Part shown: in pieces, positions 37,601 through 45,509 of the stretch
Layout: each line of letters opens with the position of its first letter
How positions within the stretch are numbered: the stretch's first letter is position 1
NCBI GenBank assembly: GCA_019637335.1
Contig: JAHBVV010000032.1
Span: forward strand, 19,550 to 83,549
DNA length: 64,000 nt
Direction: 5' to 3'
DNA from: Candidatus Hydrogenedentota bacterium
Lineage (GTDB): Bacteria > Hydrogenedentota > Hydrogenedentia > Hydrogenedentales > JAEUWI01
The notes under the pieces: generated by a model
The model's database searches: none
What the model saw: the letters and a program-made list of their open reading frames with translations, nothing else
Told to the model about the DNA's origin: nothing
Translations under genes and position numbers: made by a program

Positions 37601-38698
37601 TCTATCTATGAATTTATCATAGCGTTCATTAACGAGAGAGCGCGTTGGCGCGATATAGATGACAGGACGAAAATGTTCGACAGCCATGCTCAGGACCAGT
37701 AATTCAGCTACGGTTGTCTTTCCACAGCCCGTTGGCCCTCCAAGTAGCACATGAGTGAATTCGCTATTCGCTCCAAAAGTAGGAAACAGCTTGTTTTGCT
37801 CGCTTGTAGCCCCTGAACTTCTGAGCTCGACTTGTGGACTCGAAGCGCCTTCGTAATTAAGTGCAGCTTCTACCATACCCCCTGGGTTAGCCGTTTCATC
37901 CCAGGCACGTTGATTCTTATCCAGGATTTTACCGACCGACCCAGGGTCGGATGGGATTGCGAGGTGGAGGAGGTCTTTCAGTCTCGGCCGCCGCCCAGGA
38001 TTCTCATCGACTCCATCCTTGGCAATTCTTCCTCTTTTTTCCAGACCCAACCATTTCGCCAATCCATCAAGAGCAGGGTGATCGGACGTATTTCTCGCCG
38101 TGTTCTCTCGCAATTGAAACAAGAAAACTTGACCCAAGTCGGAGTGTGCCATTTCTTCCCACAGCTCTTCAAAAGAGTTTGGAACTGGCTTCGGATCAAT
38201 GCCTTCCGAAACGAATACCTTGTCGTCAGGATGTAGTAGAAGTACCGCGCCTGTCTCGAGTGCATGGACAACCTTCTCCGCTACATAGCCATATTCTCCC
38301 AGTTTCTGCGCTTGAATCTGAGAATCGAGTCGGGCACTCAACAACACGAGGAGAGAGCTTGCGTTGGCACGCTTCCCAGGAAACACGTAACGTGCCATAA
38401 GTTCACAGAGCATGGCGGCCGATTTGCCCTCTATCTGGCTATTGGCAACCTCTTCTGCTTTGACACTCTTGGACTCAAAATGCACCGCTACTGTTTTTGC
38501 AAGATGCTCTACTGACGTGTTTAGAAAGGAATCTTTGAAAGGTTTATTTGTGTTTAAAGGAGAGTCGTTCCACCACAATCCCGCTTCGCCATCACCCTCA
38601 TAGACAAGTACAGTCTCTACTTTTTCGGCTTCATCACGGTCATTAAGAACGACCAGCGGAAATCCTAGCAAAAATGGGGTTGTCGCTTTACTGTTCAA
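34604..38698 (-). CDS. large Ski2-like DExH helicase, last gene of a candidate defence operon
   Basis: The 1364-residue product has a long N-terminal domain (1-310) that I do not recognise. The helicase core follows: Walker A LLGGPTGCGKTTVAEL near 318-332, IYIAPTRSLVNERYDKF, VVIDEIHMLANEQRGG near 422-436, GLIIYTTETLTYGVNLSVD, and motif VI NLLGRAGRFGLADRGEA near 718. DEIH plus GRAGR places it with Ski2/Hel308/Mtr4-like enzymes. About 600 further residues are helical and unassigned. It starts at TTG 38698, overlapping the upstream gene by 11 nt, with GAAGGT as SD. Such helicases occur in defence systems (for example HamB of Hachiman), but the neighbours here are not those of any system I know. 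The GC content is visibly lower than the flanks. Confidence 0.85.
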   Translation of the reverse strand: MNSKATTPFLLGFPLVVLNDRDEAEKVETVLVYEGDGEAGLWWNDSPLNTNKPFKDSFLNTSVEHLAKTVAVHFESKSVKAEEVANSQIEGKSAAMLCELMARYVFPGKRANASSLLVLLSARLDSQIQAQKLGEYGYVAEKVVHALETGAVLLLHPDDKVFVSEGIDPKPVPNSFEELWEEMAHSDLGQVFLFQLRENTARNTSDHPALDGLAKWLGLEKRGRIAKDGVDENPGRRPRLKDLLHLAIPSDPGSVGKILDKNQRAWDETANPGGMVEAALNYEGASSPQVELRSSGATSEQNKLFPTFGANSEFTHVLLGGPTGCGKTTVAELLVLSMAVEHFRPVIYIAPTRSLVNERYDKFIDRYCVAGVLDKRGVLRSSGEFPEDDSRIRSGDFKVAMIVYEKADLFLSEIANNGIGMVVIDEIHMLANEQRGGVLDTLLARILDANGKAEKICRIVGISTEQIASVDSVKNLLTYKDKRSREVPPIRIVAPERPVPLLHQLVWPNGDESIRIVEFKEEKDRHLESSEARKLIVKVQETLTKRSFSSGFETVKKNDGTFYEKLVPLVQKKSLEYGVVLVCVNSSFGTRRLADLHLRARSASSKNNKRRLPEGFELALRYMEDQKEERLFRDLAEQGIYVHVSDTHREIRQSIEHHFSQRHDSKAGLIIYTTETLTYGVNLSVDCVILADLKWPRVDYDSDDISPKRWLKPNEYHNLLGRAGRFGLADRGEALVCIEMFSDASEVIRRYYLRSSPGGEQLSNAILEADIRKLQKQTLAKIDDVSFPSLRTVITLMRHLGEGRSVRVRDILALFKNTLYYEAATEESRELAKDLVFRILELASAPNVRPPLVSKVAEDTASGHPDGILLDNTYQALPHVFALLDTGTQFASIWPIQRWLLRLRQIGVENPPVELVLPGLITARDFWLSARVYCYEQEKGNRDRGEEFFTKNDSEVEARLRDELRRLSISDHALESLIEAIREQAKECIERDDLGKTRREEFIEPMLMRLCAASLMWIRGEELGKIAELSNPENSESRKPFAQKYCDRLSWLVMFCWRCFADLSDVAPREFQTKLPRFSRRLMWGVPTEGIALRGGDSGGSRALRRETIRCLLSKHITPHVILTSRHPQDRFHNIVLDVEINARCVVDGVFEFFANECESIKDLMARRPKIDSHWRQYCDQIRQSLGLHGGTRDSGEGLVIEESAVRDANRMLLDLLKEGDGFGEEYQAGELYKDMGIRMTIGPNENIRFRLIGQSTENKTELPRLGDIVIWYPWRCQNSPGIESGFKELTALGALVLLAFFARGFIGRTALQSWSDGGRHGFWSIQDLLAYFSPERAGVRDIPGEIRERLLSFYEPGVADCTS

Positions 38699-39923
38699 TG
38701 ATCAGTACCTTCACGGTTTGAGCGGAATACTCAATTGCTGGTGAGTCAACAATCCGAATGGCCACATCCACGGCACCACGAAGCTGAATACTTTCGGAGA
38801 TGCTACCGTCGTCGCACTCGATAGTAAGACGTTGCGAAGGCGCGACACACTCAAAGACGACGGAAATGCTGGTTCTTGGAGATTCTGCAAACACGCTGAT
38901 ACGACCCACGCCATCTCCATCAAGTGTTACATCGACATGACCCCCGTCTTTCAACTCTATTGTTTCTGCAATACCGCCACTTGATGCTGCCAACCTAAGA
39001 GACTTCTCAGGCCTTGATAGTTGTTGTGTCACCGCAGGCTCGCCGCCCTCGGTTTCGACCGGCCAAGACCCGTCATTGTCACCCTTCTTTAGTCCTTGGT
39101 GTTCGCTCCAGAGTGCGCGAGCATCGACGACATTGGGTTCTTCGGTCATTTCCGTATCTCTTATCCCCCCGGACATCAACTTAATTGCCGCGTCTCTGTA
39201 CGGTGTATCACAGATCTGCACATATTCCTGATACATACGAACCACGGCCCCGTCATCCACAGATATGGAGCCAGTAAATGAAGCGATGGTGTCCGCATTA
39301 TGGGCAGCGCCGTATGAGGCATACCGCCAATGAACGAGCGCTTCGAGCTCATCTTCCTCGAGAAACCCCACACCTTTCATAAGCAGTGATCTGGGCACGG
39401 GGTGTTCCATTCCCATAGCGGCGAAACCGGCGAGGTGATGTGGCCGGTCCCCCAGAAGAAAGTCATCAAGGGTTGCCAGTTCGGGGCAGTAGGCAACCGG
39501 TACGACTTGAACTAACTCGTCCTCCTCACCGGGAGTCGCGAGTATCAAGTACCCATCTGGTATGGGCACTACCTTGCGATTATCAATGGGCCATGGAGAC
39601 CACAGGGTTCCCATCACCATCGGGATTTGTGGTTGCGATGCTCTTCGGGCCCTTGCATTTCGAATCTCAATCAACCGATCCATATCCGCAAGAAATTTTT
39701 CTTCCGCTTCTTTATTGAGTGGGGGAGGAGACACTGCTTTAGATTCAGCTGCCTCTTCGTCATCTGCGATGGTAAGCAGAAACAAGCGCAGGTGCTTTGA
39801 TAAGCATTCCTCCTGATCTGCCACAAAGAAACGGAGCGACTTAACGCTATCAAAGTCTTTCAAGATCACGTCGGCCAAATAGGATTGCGCAAGGCCCGGA
39901 TCGGACCAGTCAGGTTGTATCAT
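38688..39923 (-). CDS. unknown protein of the helicase operon (411 aa)
   Basis: I recognise no domain. The N-terminal half (about 1-290) is acidic and mixed, with VPIPDGYLILATPGEEDELV and FLEEDELEALVHWRYASYG. The C-terminal 110 residues look like a beta-rich domain (IAETIELKDGGHVDVTLDG, ISVFAESPRTSISVVFE, VDVAIRIVDSPAIEYSAQ). No signal peptide or membrane segment is seen. The last 11 nt overlap the helicase start, so the two are translationally coupled and probably work together. ATG 39923 has only a weak SD (GGAAAG). Confidence 0.8.
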   Translation of the reverse strand: MIQPDWSDPGLAQSYLADVILKDFDSVKSLRFFVADQEECLSKHLRLFLLTIADDEEAAESKAVSPPPLNKEAEEKFLADMDRLIEIRNARARRASQPQIPMVMGTLWSPWPIDNRKVVPIPDGYLILATPGEEDELVQVVPVAYCPELATLDDFLLGDRPHHLAGFAAMGMEHPVPRSLLMKGVGFLEEDELEALVHWRYASYGAAHNADTIASFTGSISVDDGAVVRMYQEYVQICDTPYRDAAIKLMSGGIRDTEMTEEPNVVDARALWSEHQGLKKGDNDGSWPVETEGGEPAVTQQLSRPEKSLRLAASSGGIAETIELKDGGHVDVTLDGDGVGRISVFAESPRTSISVVFECVAPSQRLTIECDDGSISESIQLRGAVDVAIRIVDSPAIEYSAQTVKVLIIEQ

Positions 39924-39994
39924 AACAGTGCTTGCTTTCCGCAGAAGCTACGTTTGTAAACTTGATGACTACATCTAAGCATTACTTGCGCCGT

Positions 39995-41011
39995 TTATCC
40001 GGGTTGAGGGGTATTACTCTCAAGCAGCAGCTCCATCGGACCCGCATAGACGGCAGCAAGTGCTGCCTTGAACAACTCTTCGTCATCACATTCTACCTTC
40101 AGCTTTGCCAGTTTCTTTTTTACTCTTCCAAAAGCATCCGACACACGCTGTGCGTTCCGGGGGCCATCAGGCACTCCACTGGCGGCACACCATGCAATAA
40201 TTCCTCTAGCGCTCAGATTGTTTTCGCGACCCGCCCAGACGTATCGCTCGGCGAGGGTCATGGTGCTCCAGATACGAGTCTTCCAAGCTTCGAGTTCCTC
40301 TACGTCTATCAGAGATTGGTCCCGCTTGCCTATAGTATCCTGCCGCGTAAGACCAGACCCGTCCTCTTCGCTGACGGGCTCGTCCAAATCAACTTGTGCC
40401 GCTCGTGAAGGAAAATGCAAGCCCGGAGGCATAAGAGCTACAAGTGCATAAGCCAGGGTACTACGGTTAACCGCTCCAAGTGTCTCGACCACATGACGAC
40501 CGATACGCTTCAAATCTTCATTGCGCAATATAGGATCGTCAAGTTTGGAGTCCTCCCCGTAAAGGACTAGCCTTATAACGTCAAAATCTTCATCCAGGTG
40601 GGTCGAGGTCTGGTTCACACAGAAAACAAACCGGTCCCTAATCGCTTCCGCCACAGTATTCACATCGTGGTTGGAAATTCTCGAGAGCCCCAGCTCTTCC
40701 TGGAGTGGGCCCAAGCGCATGTAGAACTTCCCACTCAATTTCCCCTGGTTTTCCTGGTTGAGATACTGCCGCCACAACAGACGAATGCCTGGAACTGGGT
40801 CCGGACAATCTATGAGCTCTTGGCGTTTGCGATCACTCTCGATATATTCCCAGAACCCACTCAACAGACCATCGGGATCTTTCAGCCAAGCCAGTCGACT
40901 ACCCACACTCTGCCTCAAGTGTTCATTCAATTTGCGCACATCCGGCTGCGGTTCTGCTCCGGAAAAAAGAGAATGAACCATGTGGCAAACTTTGATTGGG
41001 AGACGTGCCAC
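39995..41011 (-). CDS. unknown protein with C-terminal sigma-4-like HTH (338 aa)
   Basis: The start is GTG 41011, with AAAGGAA upstream and 2 nt after the preceding stop. The N-terminal two thirds are helical and unassigned (VRKLNEHLRQSVGSRLAWLK, GLSRISNHDVNTVAEAIRDR). Residues about 245-305 (WKTRIWSTMTLAERYVWAGR, NNLSARGIIAWCAASGVPDG, AQRVSDAFGRVKKKLAKL) look like a sigma-70 region 4-type helix-turn-helix, so it could regulate the operon or bind DNA as part of the complex. A 71-bp gap separates it from the next gene. Confidence 0.75.
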   Translation of the reverse strand: MARLPIKVCHMVHSLFSGAEPQPDVRKLNEHLRQSVGSRLAWLKDPDGLLSGFWEYIESDRKRQELIDCPDPVPGIRLLWRQYLNQENQGKLSGKFYMRLGPLQEELGLSRISNHDVNTVAEAIRDRFVFCVNQTSTHLDEDFDVIRLVLYGEDSKLDDPILRNEDLKRIGRHVVETLGAVNRSTLAYALVALMPPGLHFPSRAAQVDLDEPVSEEDGSGLTRQDTIGKRDQSLIDVEELEAWKTRIWSTMTLAERYVWAGRENNLSARGIIAWCAASGVPDGPRNAQRVSDAFGRVKKKLAKLKVECDDEELFKAALAAVYAGPMELLLESNTPQPG

Positions 41012-41013
41012 TG

Positions 41014-41649
41014 TTATTTGTTCCTTTCCCCGTCCTTACTACAGTTTGCAGTGGGCACTTGCCAAGTTGCAGCGAGGTCACAATCCGACCATGCCGGATA
41101 CTCTTTGAAAATCTTTCTCACCTGTTGCAGATCGCATTGAATCTCGCTGGAGATCAGCATCTCGACCCGCTTGAGTTCAGCAAGTTCTCCGGAATCAAGG
41201 CTTGACTTGTGCCGGTTCGGGCGAATGCCTCCACGTGAACTATAGAATTGCTCGCGCATGAACATAAAACGGTGCAAGACGTCGAAATACCCCCCGCGCC
41301 CGTCACCGACCAAGTTGTCTACACGAATACTGTAACGTACGAGAGTATTCTTGGTGTGCCCGTGGAGGATTGGAATCCGCGCGAATGGCGTAGCGTCGTC
41401 GCGCGTGGTGGCGCAGCCGAAGTGTCCTTTTCGGTCCTCGCGCTGCACACGGCTATAGCCCGGGTTCGTCTCACCCCACAGGTGCTCGGGTACCCAGTAG
41501 ATACTGCCCCGCGGTACGGGCTGTACTTCCGCGAGCAGCATCTCTGCCATTCTTAGATTTTCCACCGAAGGCATTCGCATATCTCCCCGTGCTTTCGAAA
41601 GGACTTCCAGCGTCCCTCTACCCTTGGCGGGTAACTGTATAGTGGACAC
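41014..41649 (-). CDS. unknown protein, first gene of the helicase operon (211 aa)
   Basis: The open frame starts at GTG 41649 without a good SD. ATG 41580 or 41574, behind GGGGAG, would shorten it by 23 or 25 residues and may be the true start. The segment GSIYWVPEHLWGETNPGYS, then RKGHFGCATTRDDATP and ARIPILHGHTK, loosely resembles a PemK/MazF-like fold, but conserved residues are not convincing. The C-terminus is helical (LDSGELAELKRVEMLISSEI). It is tightly packed with the next gene (2 nt). Function unknown. Confidence 0.72.
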   Translation of the reverse strand: MSTIQLPAKGRGTLEVLSKARGDMRMPSVENLRMAEMLLAEVQPVPRGSIYWVPEHLWGETNPGYSRVQREDRKGHFGCATTRDDATPFARIPILHGHTKNTLVRYSIRVDNLVGDGRGGYFDVLHRFMFMREQFYSSRGGIRPNRHKSSLDSGELAELKRVEMLISSEIQCDLQQVRKIFKEYPAWSDCDLAATWQVPTANCSKDGERNK

Positions 41650-41861
41650 TGCGCGACATACAAGTCTCAGTAAACGGAACTATTCACTGAGGGGGGCTCA
41701 TTCGATACGGAATTTCGCGAAGGTTGCCGCTGCATCCCACGGAAATTCTTCCGGACCTGCTCTTATTACAAGAAGAACGCCGAGGACACCAAGCTTAGAT
41801 CGGCAAGGACTAACAAAGCAGCAACGATAACCGTAGCGCGCAATTGAAGGTGAGAAGAATC

Positions 41862-42236
41862 ATGAAAAAAATCAAGGGCAAAAAGCACCTGACGACGGTC
41901 ACCGCGAAAGACGTGCAGAATGTTCTCGGGCAATTGGATGAAGTGAATCGGAAGGTAAGATCCTCTGGCTCCCTTAGAGAATTCTTCGACGATGTCGTTG
42001 ACATGGGCACTCTGATTCGCGACTTCACTACTGGCCGTTATTCCTTGGTTCCCTGGCGAACCGTTTCAGCAGTGACTGTGACGCTTACGTATGTTTTCAT
42101 GCCGTTGGATGCCATCCCCGACCTGATACCTGGCATCGGTCTCACCGACGATGCCGCCGTGGTCGCGCTCTGCCTGTCTCTGATACAGGACGACCTCGAG
42201 GACTATCGCCGCTGGCGGCTGCGGAGTGGGGGCTAA
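41862..42236 (+). CDS. DUF1232 (YkvA-like) membrane protein
   Basis: ATG 41862 lies 9 nt after AAGGTG; an in-frame TTG at 41844 is less likely. The 124-residue product has the DUF1232 signature PLDAIPDLIPGIGLTDDAAV preceded by a hydrophobic segment (VSAVTVTLTYVFM). The N-terminus is basic (MKKIKGKKHL). Family members are small membrane proteins of unclear role. The gene is transcribed divergently from the helicase operon across a 212-bp gap. Confidence 0.88.
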   Translation: MKKIKGKKHLTTVTAKDVQNVLGQLDEVNRKVRSSGSLREFFDDVVDMGTLIRDFTTGRYSLVPWRTVSAVTVTLTYVFMPLDAIPDLIPGIGLTDDAAVVALCLSLIQDDLEDYRRWRLRSGG

Positions 42237-42431
42237 TACGCCTCTGCGTCAGACCTACATCCACCACAAGAACGATAACCATGTCCATCAAGCTTTCGTC
42301 ATTCGCATTAGACAATCCTTCCCCAGTTTGGGGGTTTTAACTGCGGCGAAAACATCATCCTCCATGATGACCGGAAATCTTCCTCAACTCGCTCTTAGTT
42401 ACCTTTGTAATCAGCCCACGGAGAAGGAACC

Positions 42432-42551
42432 ATGAATCTGATCGCCCTACTAAAATCCCCGCTGGCTCGTGAGGTGGCCAGTATGGTCGTTCTGAGTCTA
42501 GTGGGCATGCTGCTCGACAAACTTGAGGATAGTCGGGCAAGGCCCAATTGA
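42432..42551 (+). CDS. 39-aa small membrane protein
   Basis: ATG 42432 is preceded by GAGAAGGA at good spacing and the frame ends at TGA 42549-42551. The product begins MNLIALLKSPLAREVAS and has one hydrophobic helix (MVVLSLVGMLL) followed by a charged end (DKLEDSRARPN). It lies 150 bp upstream of the secreted nuclease-like gene on the same strand and could be co-transcribed. No family recognised. Confidence 0.5.
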   Translation: MNLIALLKSPLAREVASMVVLSLVGMLLDKLEDSRARPN

Positions 42552-42701
42552 CTGGTTTGATCCATAGGCCGCGTACCACAACCGACACAAGGATCCGCCA
42601 TGAGATCAATCACCATTTCTCTCGCCGCAGCCGACTTCAATACCAACTCAAACCCAAGCAACGCCATAGAACATACCACCTCCTACAAAGGAAACAAATC
42701 C

Positions 42702-43817
42702 ATGAAAAGCACCCTCTCCTTCACCGCCATGGTTGCCGCTGGCCTTCTGCTTGCCGGCTTCGCCGCAGCCGACACCAGTCTCAAGCCCCCTGCGGATCTC
42801 AGCACGCTTACCAGCCACCAGCACGCGTGGCACGAAGCCTCTTCCGAGACCCGAAAGCTCATGGCCGAAGCCCTCGGCGAGGCGGGTGCCGCCCAGTGGG
42901 CCAAGGGCCAGGGTTACGAGCCCGTCCTCGACCACACCCAGAAGCAGTTCCGCCAGGGCGTGGATCAGGTCTACCGCACGCCCGACGGCAAGATCGTGTG
43001 CCTCGAAGCCAAAGGCGGCACCAGCACCCTCGGGCAGCGCAAGGGCCTCACCCAGGGCACGCCCGAGTTCGCCGTCGAATCCGCCGCCGACATGCTCAAA
43101 AGCCCCAGAACCACCGTCGAGGAGAAGAGGGTCGCCGCCCTGGTGCTCCAGGCCGCCAAAGAAGGCGCCCTCGAGACGGTCGTGATCCACACCGAACACA
43201 CCTACGGCGAGCCCAAGGCCCCTCGCGTGAAAGAGGGCTTCCACTTCACCACCGACCACCCGAAGTCGAAGGCCGCCGCCAGCCGCGCCGCCACCCTCGT
43301 CGAAGAGCTTCAGGACATCATCCAAGTCGCACTGAACGGCACCAACACCGCCGCCAGAAAGGCCGCCCAGGAGGCCGCGGACGCCCTCAAAGGCAGCGCC
43401 CTCGCACTCAAGCTCACCAAAACCCTCGCCAAATTCGCGGCTCCCGTCCTCGTCATCGTCGATCTCTACGCGGCAACCCAAGAGTACCAATCCATCGAAG
43501 CCGAATTCGCCCAGGGCCGCATCACCGAAGACGAACGCCTCAACCGCCACGTCCAGCAGGTGACCGGCATGATCGGTGGCTGGGCCGGCGCCGCCGGCGG
43601 GGCCTGGGTCGGGGCGATCGGCGGGAGCGCCGCCGGCGCCGCCATCGGCTCCTTCGTGCCGGTCATCGGCAACGCCGTAGGCGCCACCGTCGGCGGTGTC
43701 GTCGGCGCTGTTGCCGGCGGTATCGGTGGCTACGCCGGCGGTGATCGCGCGGGACGCGCCACCACCGACTGGGTCCTCGGCACCGCGCTGGAAGCCGCCC
43801 CGAAAACCGGCGACTGA
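42702..43817 (+). CDS. secreted PD-(D/E)XK-like nuclease with glycine-zipper C-terminus
   Basis: ATG 42702 follows AAAGGAA; an ATG at 42600 is in frame but would bury the signal peptide. The 371-residue product has a signal peptide (STLSFTAMVAAGLLLAGFAA). A restriction-endonuclease-like core follows: GVDQVYRTPDGKIVCLEAKG, giving Asp88 and Glu102-x-Lys104, then LGQRKGLTQGTPEFAVESA. This matches the D...ExK plus Q pattern of PD-(D/E)XK toxins. Residues about 285-345 are a Gly/Ala-rich zipper (AGAAGGAWVGAIGGSAAGAA), as in membrane-inserting proteins. A secreted nuclease effector or periplasmic nuclease is possible. No immunity gene is obvious. Confidence 0.8.
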   Translation: MKSTLSFTAMVAAGLLLAGFAAADTSLKPPADLSTLTSHQHAWHEASSETRKLMAEALGEAGAAQWAKGQGYEPVLDHTQKQFRQGVDQVYRTPDGKIVCLEAKGGTSTLGQRKGLTQGTPEFAVESAADMLKSPRTTVEEKRVAALVLQAAKEGALETVVIHTEHTYGEPKAPRVKEGFHFTTDHPKSKAAASRAATLVEELQDIIQVALNGTNTAARKAAQEAADALKGSALALKLTKTLAKFAAPVLVIVDLYAATQEYQSIEAEFAQGRITEDERLNRHVQQVTGMIGGWAGAAGGAWVGAIGGSAAGAAIGSFVPVIGNAVGATVGGVVGAVAGGIGGYAGGDRAGRATTDWVLGTALEAAPKTGD

Positions 43818-43985
43818 CCTGAGACCGCCTAATCTGGACATCACCCCAATGAAGCTTCCCCATGAAACTTCTACTAAACGAAACGTGGCGGGGTGTACCC
43901 CGACGATGAAAATTGTCAGTGCTACTAAAGATTCAGCGGACCTAGATTCTATCACCACACGATTTTTGATGCAGAATACGACGAG

Positions 43986-44005
43986 AACTTCGGACGTCCG
44001 AAATT
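43986..44005. promoter_or_regulatory. 20-bp palindrome, candidate parS-like site (copy 2)
   Basis: AACTTCGGACGTCCGAAATT: one mismatch to the consensus. It lies 30 bp beyond the stop of the Dam gene, in the convergent gap 43818-44035, which shows no other feature. Confidence 0.55.
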
Positions 44006-44035
44006 TCCCAAGCACACCACCTATCATCCGCGCCC

Positions 44036-44872
44036 CTAAACATTCCTCAACGCCAGCAGCTCCCGCGCGGGTGTCCGGTCGCCGTTGGCGCTGATCCGTC
44101 GCGGGGCGTGCAGTTGCACGATGCGGAATCCAAGATCCTGATAGAGCGTTCGTACGCGGTCGGTGTCGTGGTTGGAGAGAACCACCGGACCGGGATGGCG
44201 CGCGAGCCAATGGGCGAGGCGCACCTGATCGTCCCATGAGAAGCTCTCGGCGCCGTACTGGGTGAAGGCGTCGTCGTAAGGCGGGTCGGCGTAGACGAAG
44301 TCGCTGGGGCGCAGGCGAAGCCGCGCGAAGTCGCGGGACTGGAACCGCCAGGATGCGAGCTGTTGGCGATGGGCCTCAAAGCGGGTTGCGCAGCGCGTCC
44401 GGCGGTAGCGCCCGAAGGGCACGTTGAAGTCGCCGCGCCGGTTGAAGCGACAGAGGCCGTTGAAGCCGTGGCGATTGAGGTAATAGAAAAGCATGGCCGC
44501 CTCCGGGTCACCGGAGCGCCCGCGCGCGATAAGATCGTTAAACCGGGTCCTGTGGTTGTAGTAGGTTGCGGCGTCGTTTTCCAGGGCGATGCGAATGATG
44601 AGACCGCGCTGGATCCAGGTGTAGAAGTTGATCAGGTGCGGGTTCGCGTCGTTCAGGAGGGCCTCGCGGGGACGCAGGCCCAGGGCGACCGCGAGGCCGC
44701 CGCAGAAGGGCTCCACAAGGCGGCGCTGCCGGTGGCCCGCATAAAGCGCGGCGATATCGGGGGCCAGCCAGCGCTTGCCTCCCAGCCACTTGAGGAGCGG
44801 CGGCAGCGCGGGCGCTGCTGTTGCTCTGGGGTTTGTATCGGCGGTACCGGGTTTCGGCTCGGGTCGTGTCAT
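44036..44872 (-). CDS. dam: Dam-type (D12) DNA adenine methyltransferase
   Basis: The 278-residue product has the D12-class order of motifs: LLKWLGGKRWLAPDI (26-40, motif X), VEPFCGGLAVALGL (about 53-66, motif I FxGG), LNDANPHLINFYTWIQ, NRHGFNGLCRFNRRGDFNVP, and VYADPPYDD (motif IV DPPY, near 194). It transfers a methyl group from S-adenosylmethionine to adenine N6; GATC is the usual target but cannot be read from sequence. No restriction enzyme lies beside it, so it is probably an orphan methylase, as often found on plasmids and phages. The first 20 residues are a poorly conserved Pro/Ala-rich extension. Confidence 0.9.
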   Translation of the reverse strand: MTRPEPKPGTADTNPRATAAPALPPLLKWLGGKRWLAPDIAALYAGHRQRRLVEPFCGGLAVALGLRPREALLNDANPHLINFYTWIQRGLIIRIALENDAATYYNHRTRFNDLIARGRSGDPEAAMLFYYLNRHGFNGLCRFNRRGDFNVPFGRYRRTRCATRFEAHRQQLASWRFQSRDFARLRLRPSDFVYADPPYDDAFTQYGAESFSWDDQVRLAHWLARHPGPVVLSNHDTDRVRTLYQDLGFRIVQLHAPRRISANGDRTPARELLALRNV

Positions 44873-45084
44873 GCGACCCCGTTAACACGCGGCGCGGGCC
44901 GGAACAACCCAAGACTTTTTTCCCTGGAATTCCGGGATCTTATGGTACACTACAGCCAACGCAGTTGAACCCGTTCCTTAACTCCCTTGTTGCCAGGAGA
45001 AAAAACACGGCAGCCTGCGCGCCACACCGGCACGCCTTCTCAGGTTAGCGAATTACGGTTTGTTAACGCGGAGAAGGAGGAACC

Positions 45085-45231
45085 ATGAAAAAGCGCGCAG
45101 TCCACGTGATTATCCATAATCACGTACATGGCGGGGGCGATAGCTCCCGTTGGAAAAGGTTGAAATGGGTCATAATCTCGGGCGTGGCCGGCTTTCTAGC
45201 CGGCGGCGGCCTGATCCAGTTGCTCATGTAG
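45085..45231 (+). CDS. 48-aa His-rich small membrane protein
   Basis: ATG 45085 follows an excellent AAGGAGGA site. The product has a His-rich cytosolic start (HVIIHNHVHGGG), a basic stretch (RWKRLKW) and one membrane helix (VIISGVAGFLAGGGLIQLL). A strong terminator follows 18 nt after the stop. SD, terminator and composition make it a credible gene. The clustered His residues might bind metal; function unknown. Confidence 0.7.
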   Translation: MKKRAVHVIIHNHVHGGGDSSRWKRLKWVIISGVAGFLAGGGLIQLLM

Positions 45232-45249
45232 ACCTTTCCAGGTTTGGGA

Positions 45250-45281
45250 CCGCACTCCACCCGGAGTGCGGTTCTTTTTTT
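45250..45281 (+). terminator. rho-independent terminator
   Basis: A perfect 9-bp stem CCGCACTCC / GGAGTGCGG with loop ACCC is followed by TTCTTTTTTT. It ends the 48-aa gene and separates it from the convergent 37-aa gene. Confidence 0.9.
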
Positions 45282-45290
45282 CCCGAGGCC

Positions 45291-45404
45291 TCAGGAGAGG
45301 TTCCGCGCGACCGCGGCAAGCGCGGCCAGGAGCAACCCCACAATAAAGCCTACGAGAATGTCCCGAATGATCTGCTTGCGGGTTTCATTCTTGTCCTTGT
45401 CCAT
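45291..45404 (-). CDS. 37-aa small membrane protein
   Basis: ATG 45404 lies 7 nt after AAGGAGC. The product starts with a charged segment (MDKDKNETRKQIIRD) and continues with one membrane helix (ILVGFIVGLLLAALAAVA). It converges on the 48-aa gene across the terminator. Charged head plus single helix is typical of small membrane regulators or type I toxin-like peptides, but there is no antisense RNA evidence. No family recognised. Confidence 0.6.
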   Translation of the reverse strand: MDKDKNETRKQIIRDILVGFIVGLLLAALAAVARNLS

Positions 45405-45478
45405 GAGGCGCTCCTTAACAGGAAAGCGCGCCCCTGTCCACCGGGAAAATCGCGTCTGAACGCCAAATCGCGCAAGAG

Positions 45479-45501
45479 CCGGGCGGCCCGGGGCCGCCCG
45501 G
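45479..45501. repeat. 23-bp GC palindrome, copy 1
   Basis: Arms CCGGGCGGCC and GGCCGCCCGG with a 3-nt centre, just downstream of the 45510-45749 gene. Copy 2 at 46114-46136 shares extra flanking sequence (CTTGCG..GATTT) in opposite orientation. It could serve as a terminator stem or be a REP-like element. Confidence 0.6.
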
Positions 45502-45509
45502 CGGAAATA

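Noticed and set aside
41014..41649. Naming this gene a MazF/PemK toxin
   Set aside because: Only a loose pattern match; key catalytic positions cannot be identified and the neighbour is not an antitoxin of that type.
42648..44237. 529-codon minus-strand frame
   Set aside because: Antisense to the secreted nuclease-like gene and overlapping the Dam gene; Gly/Val-rich shadow.
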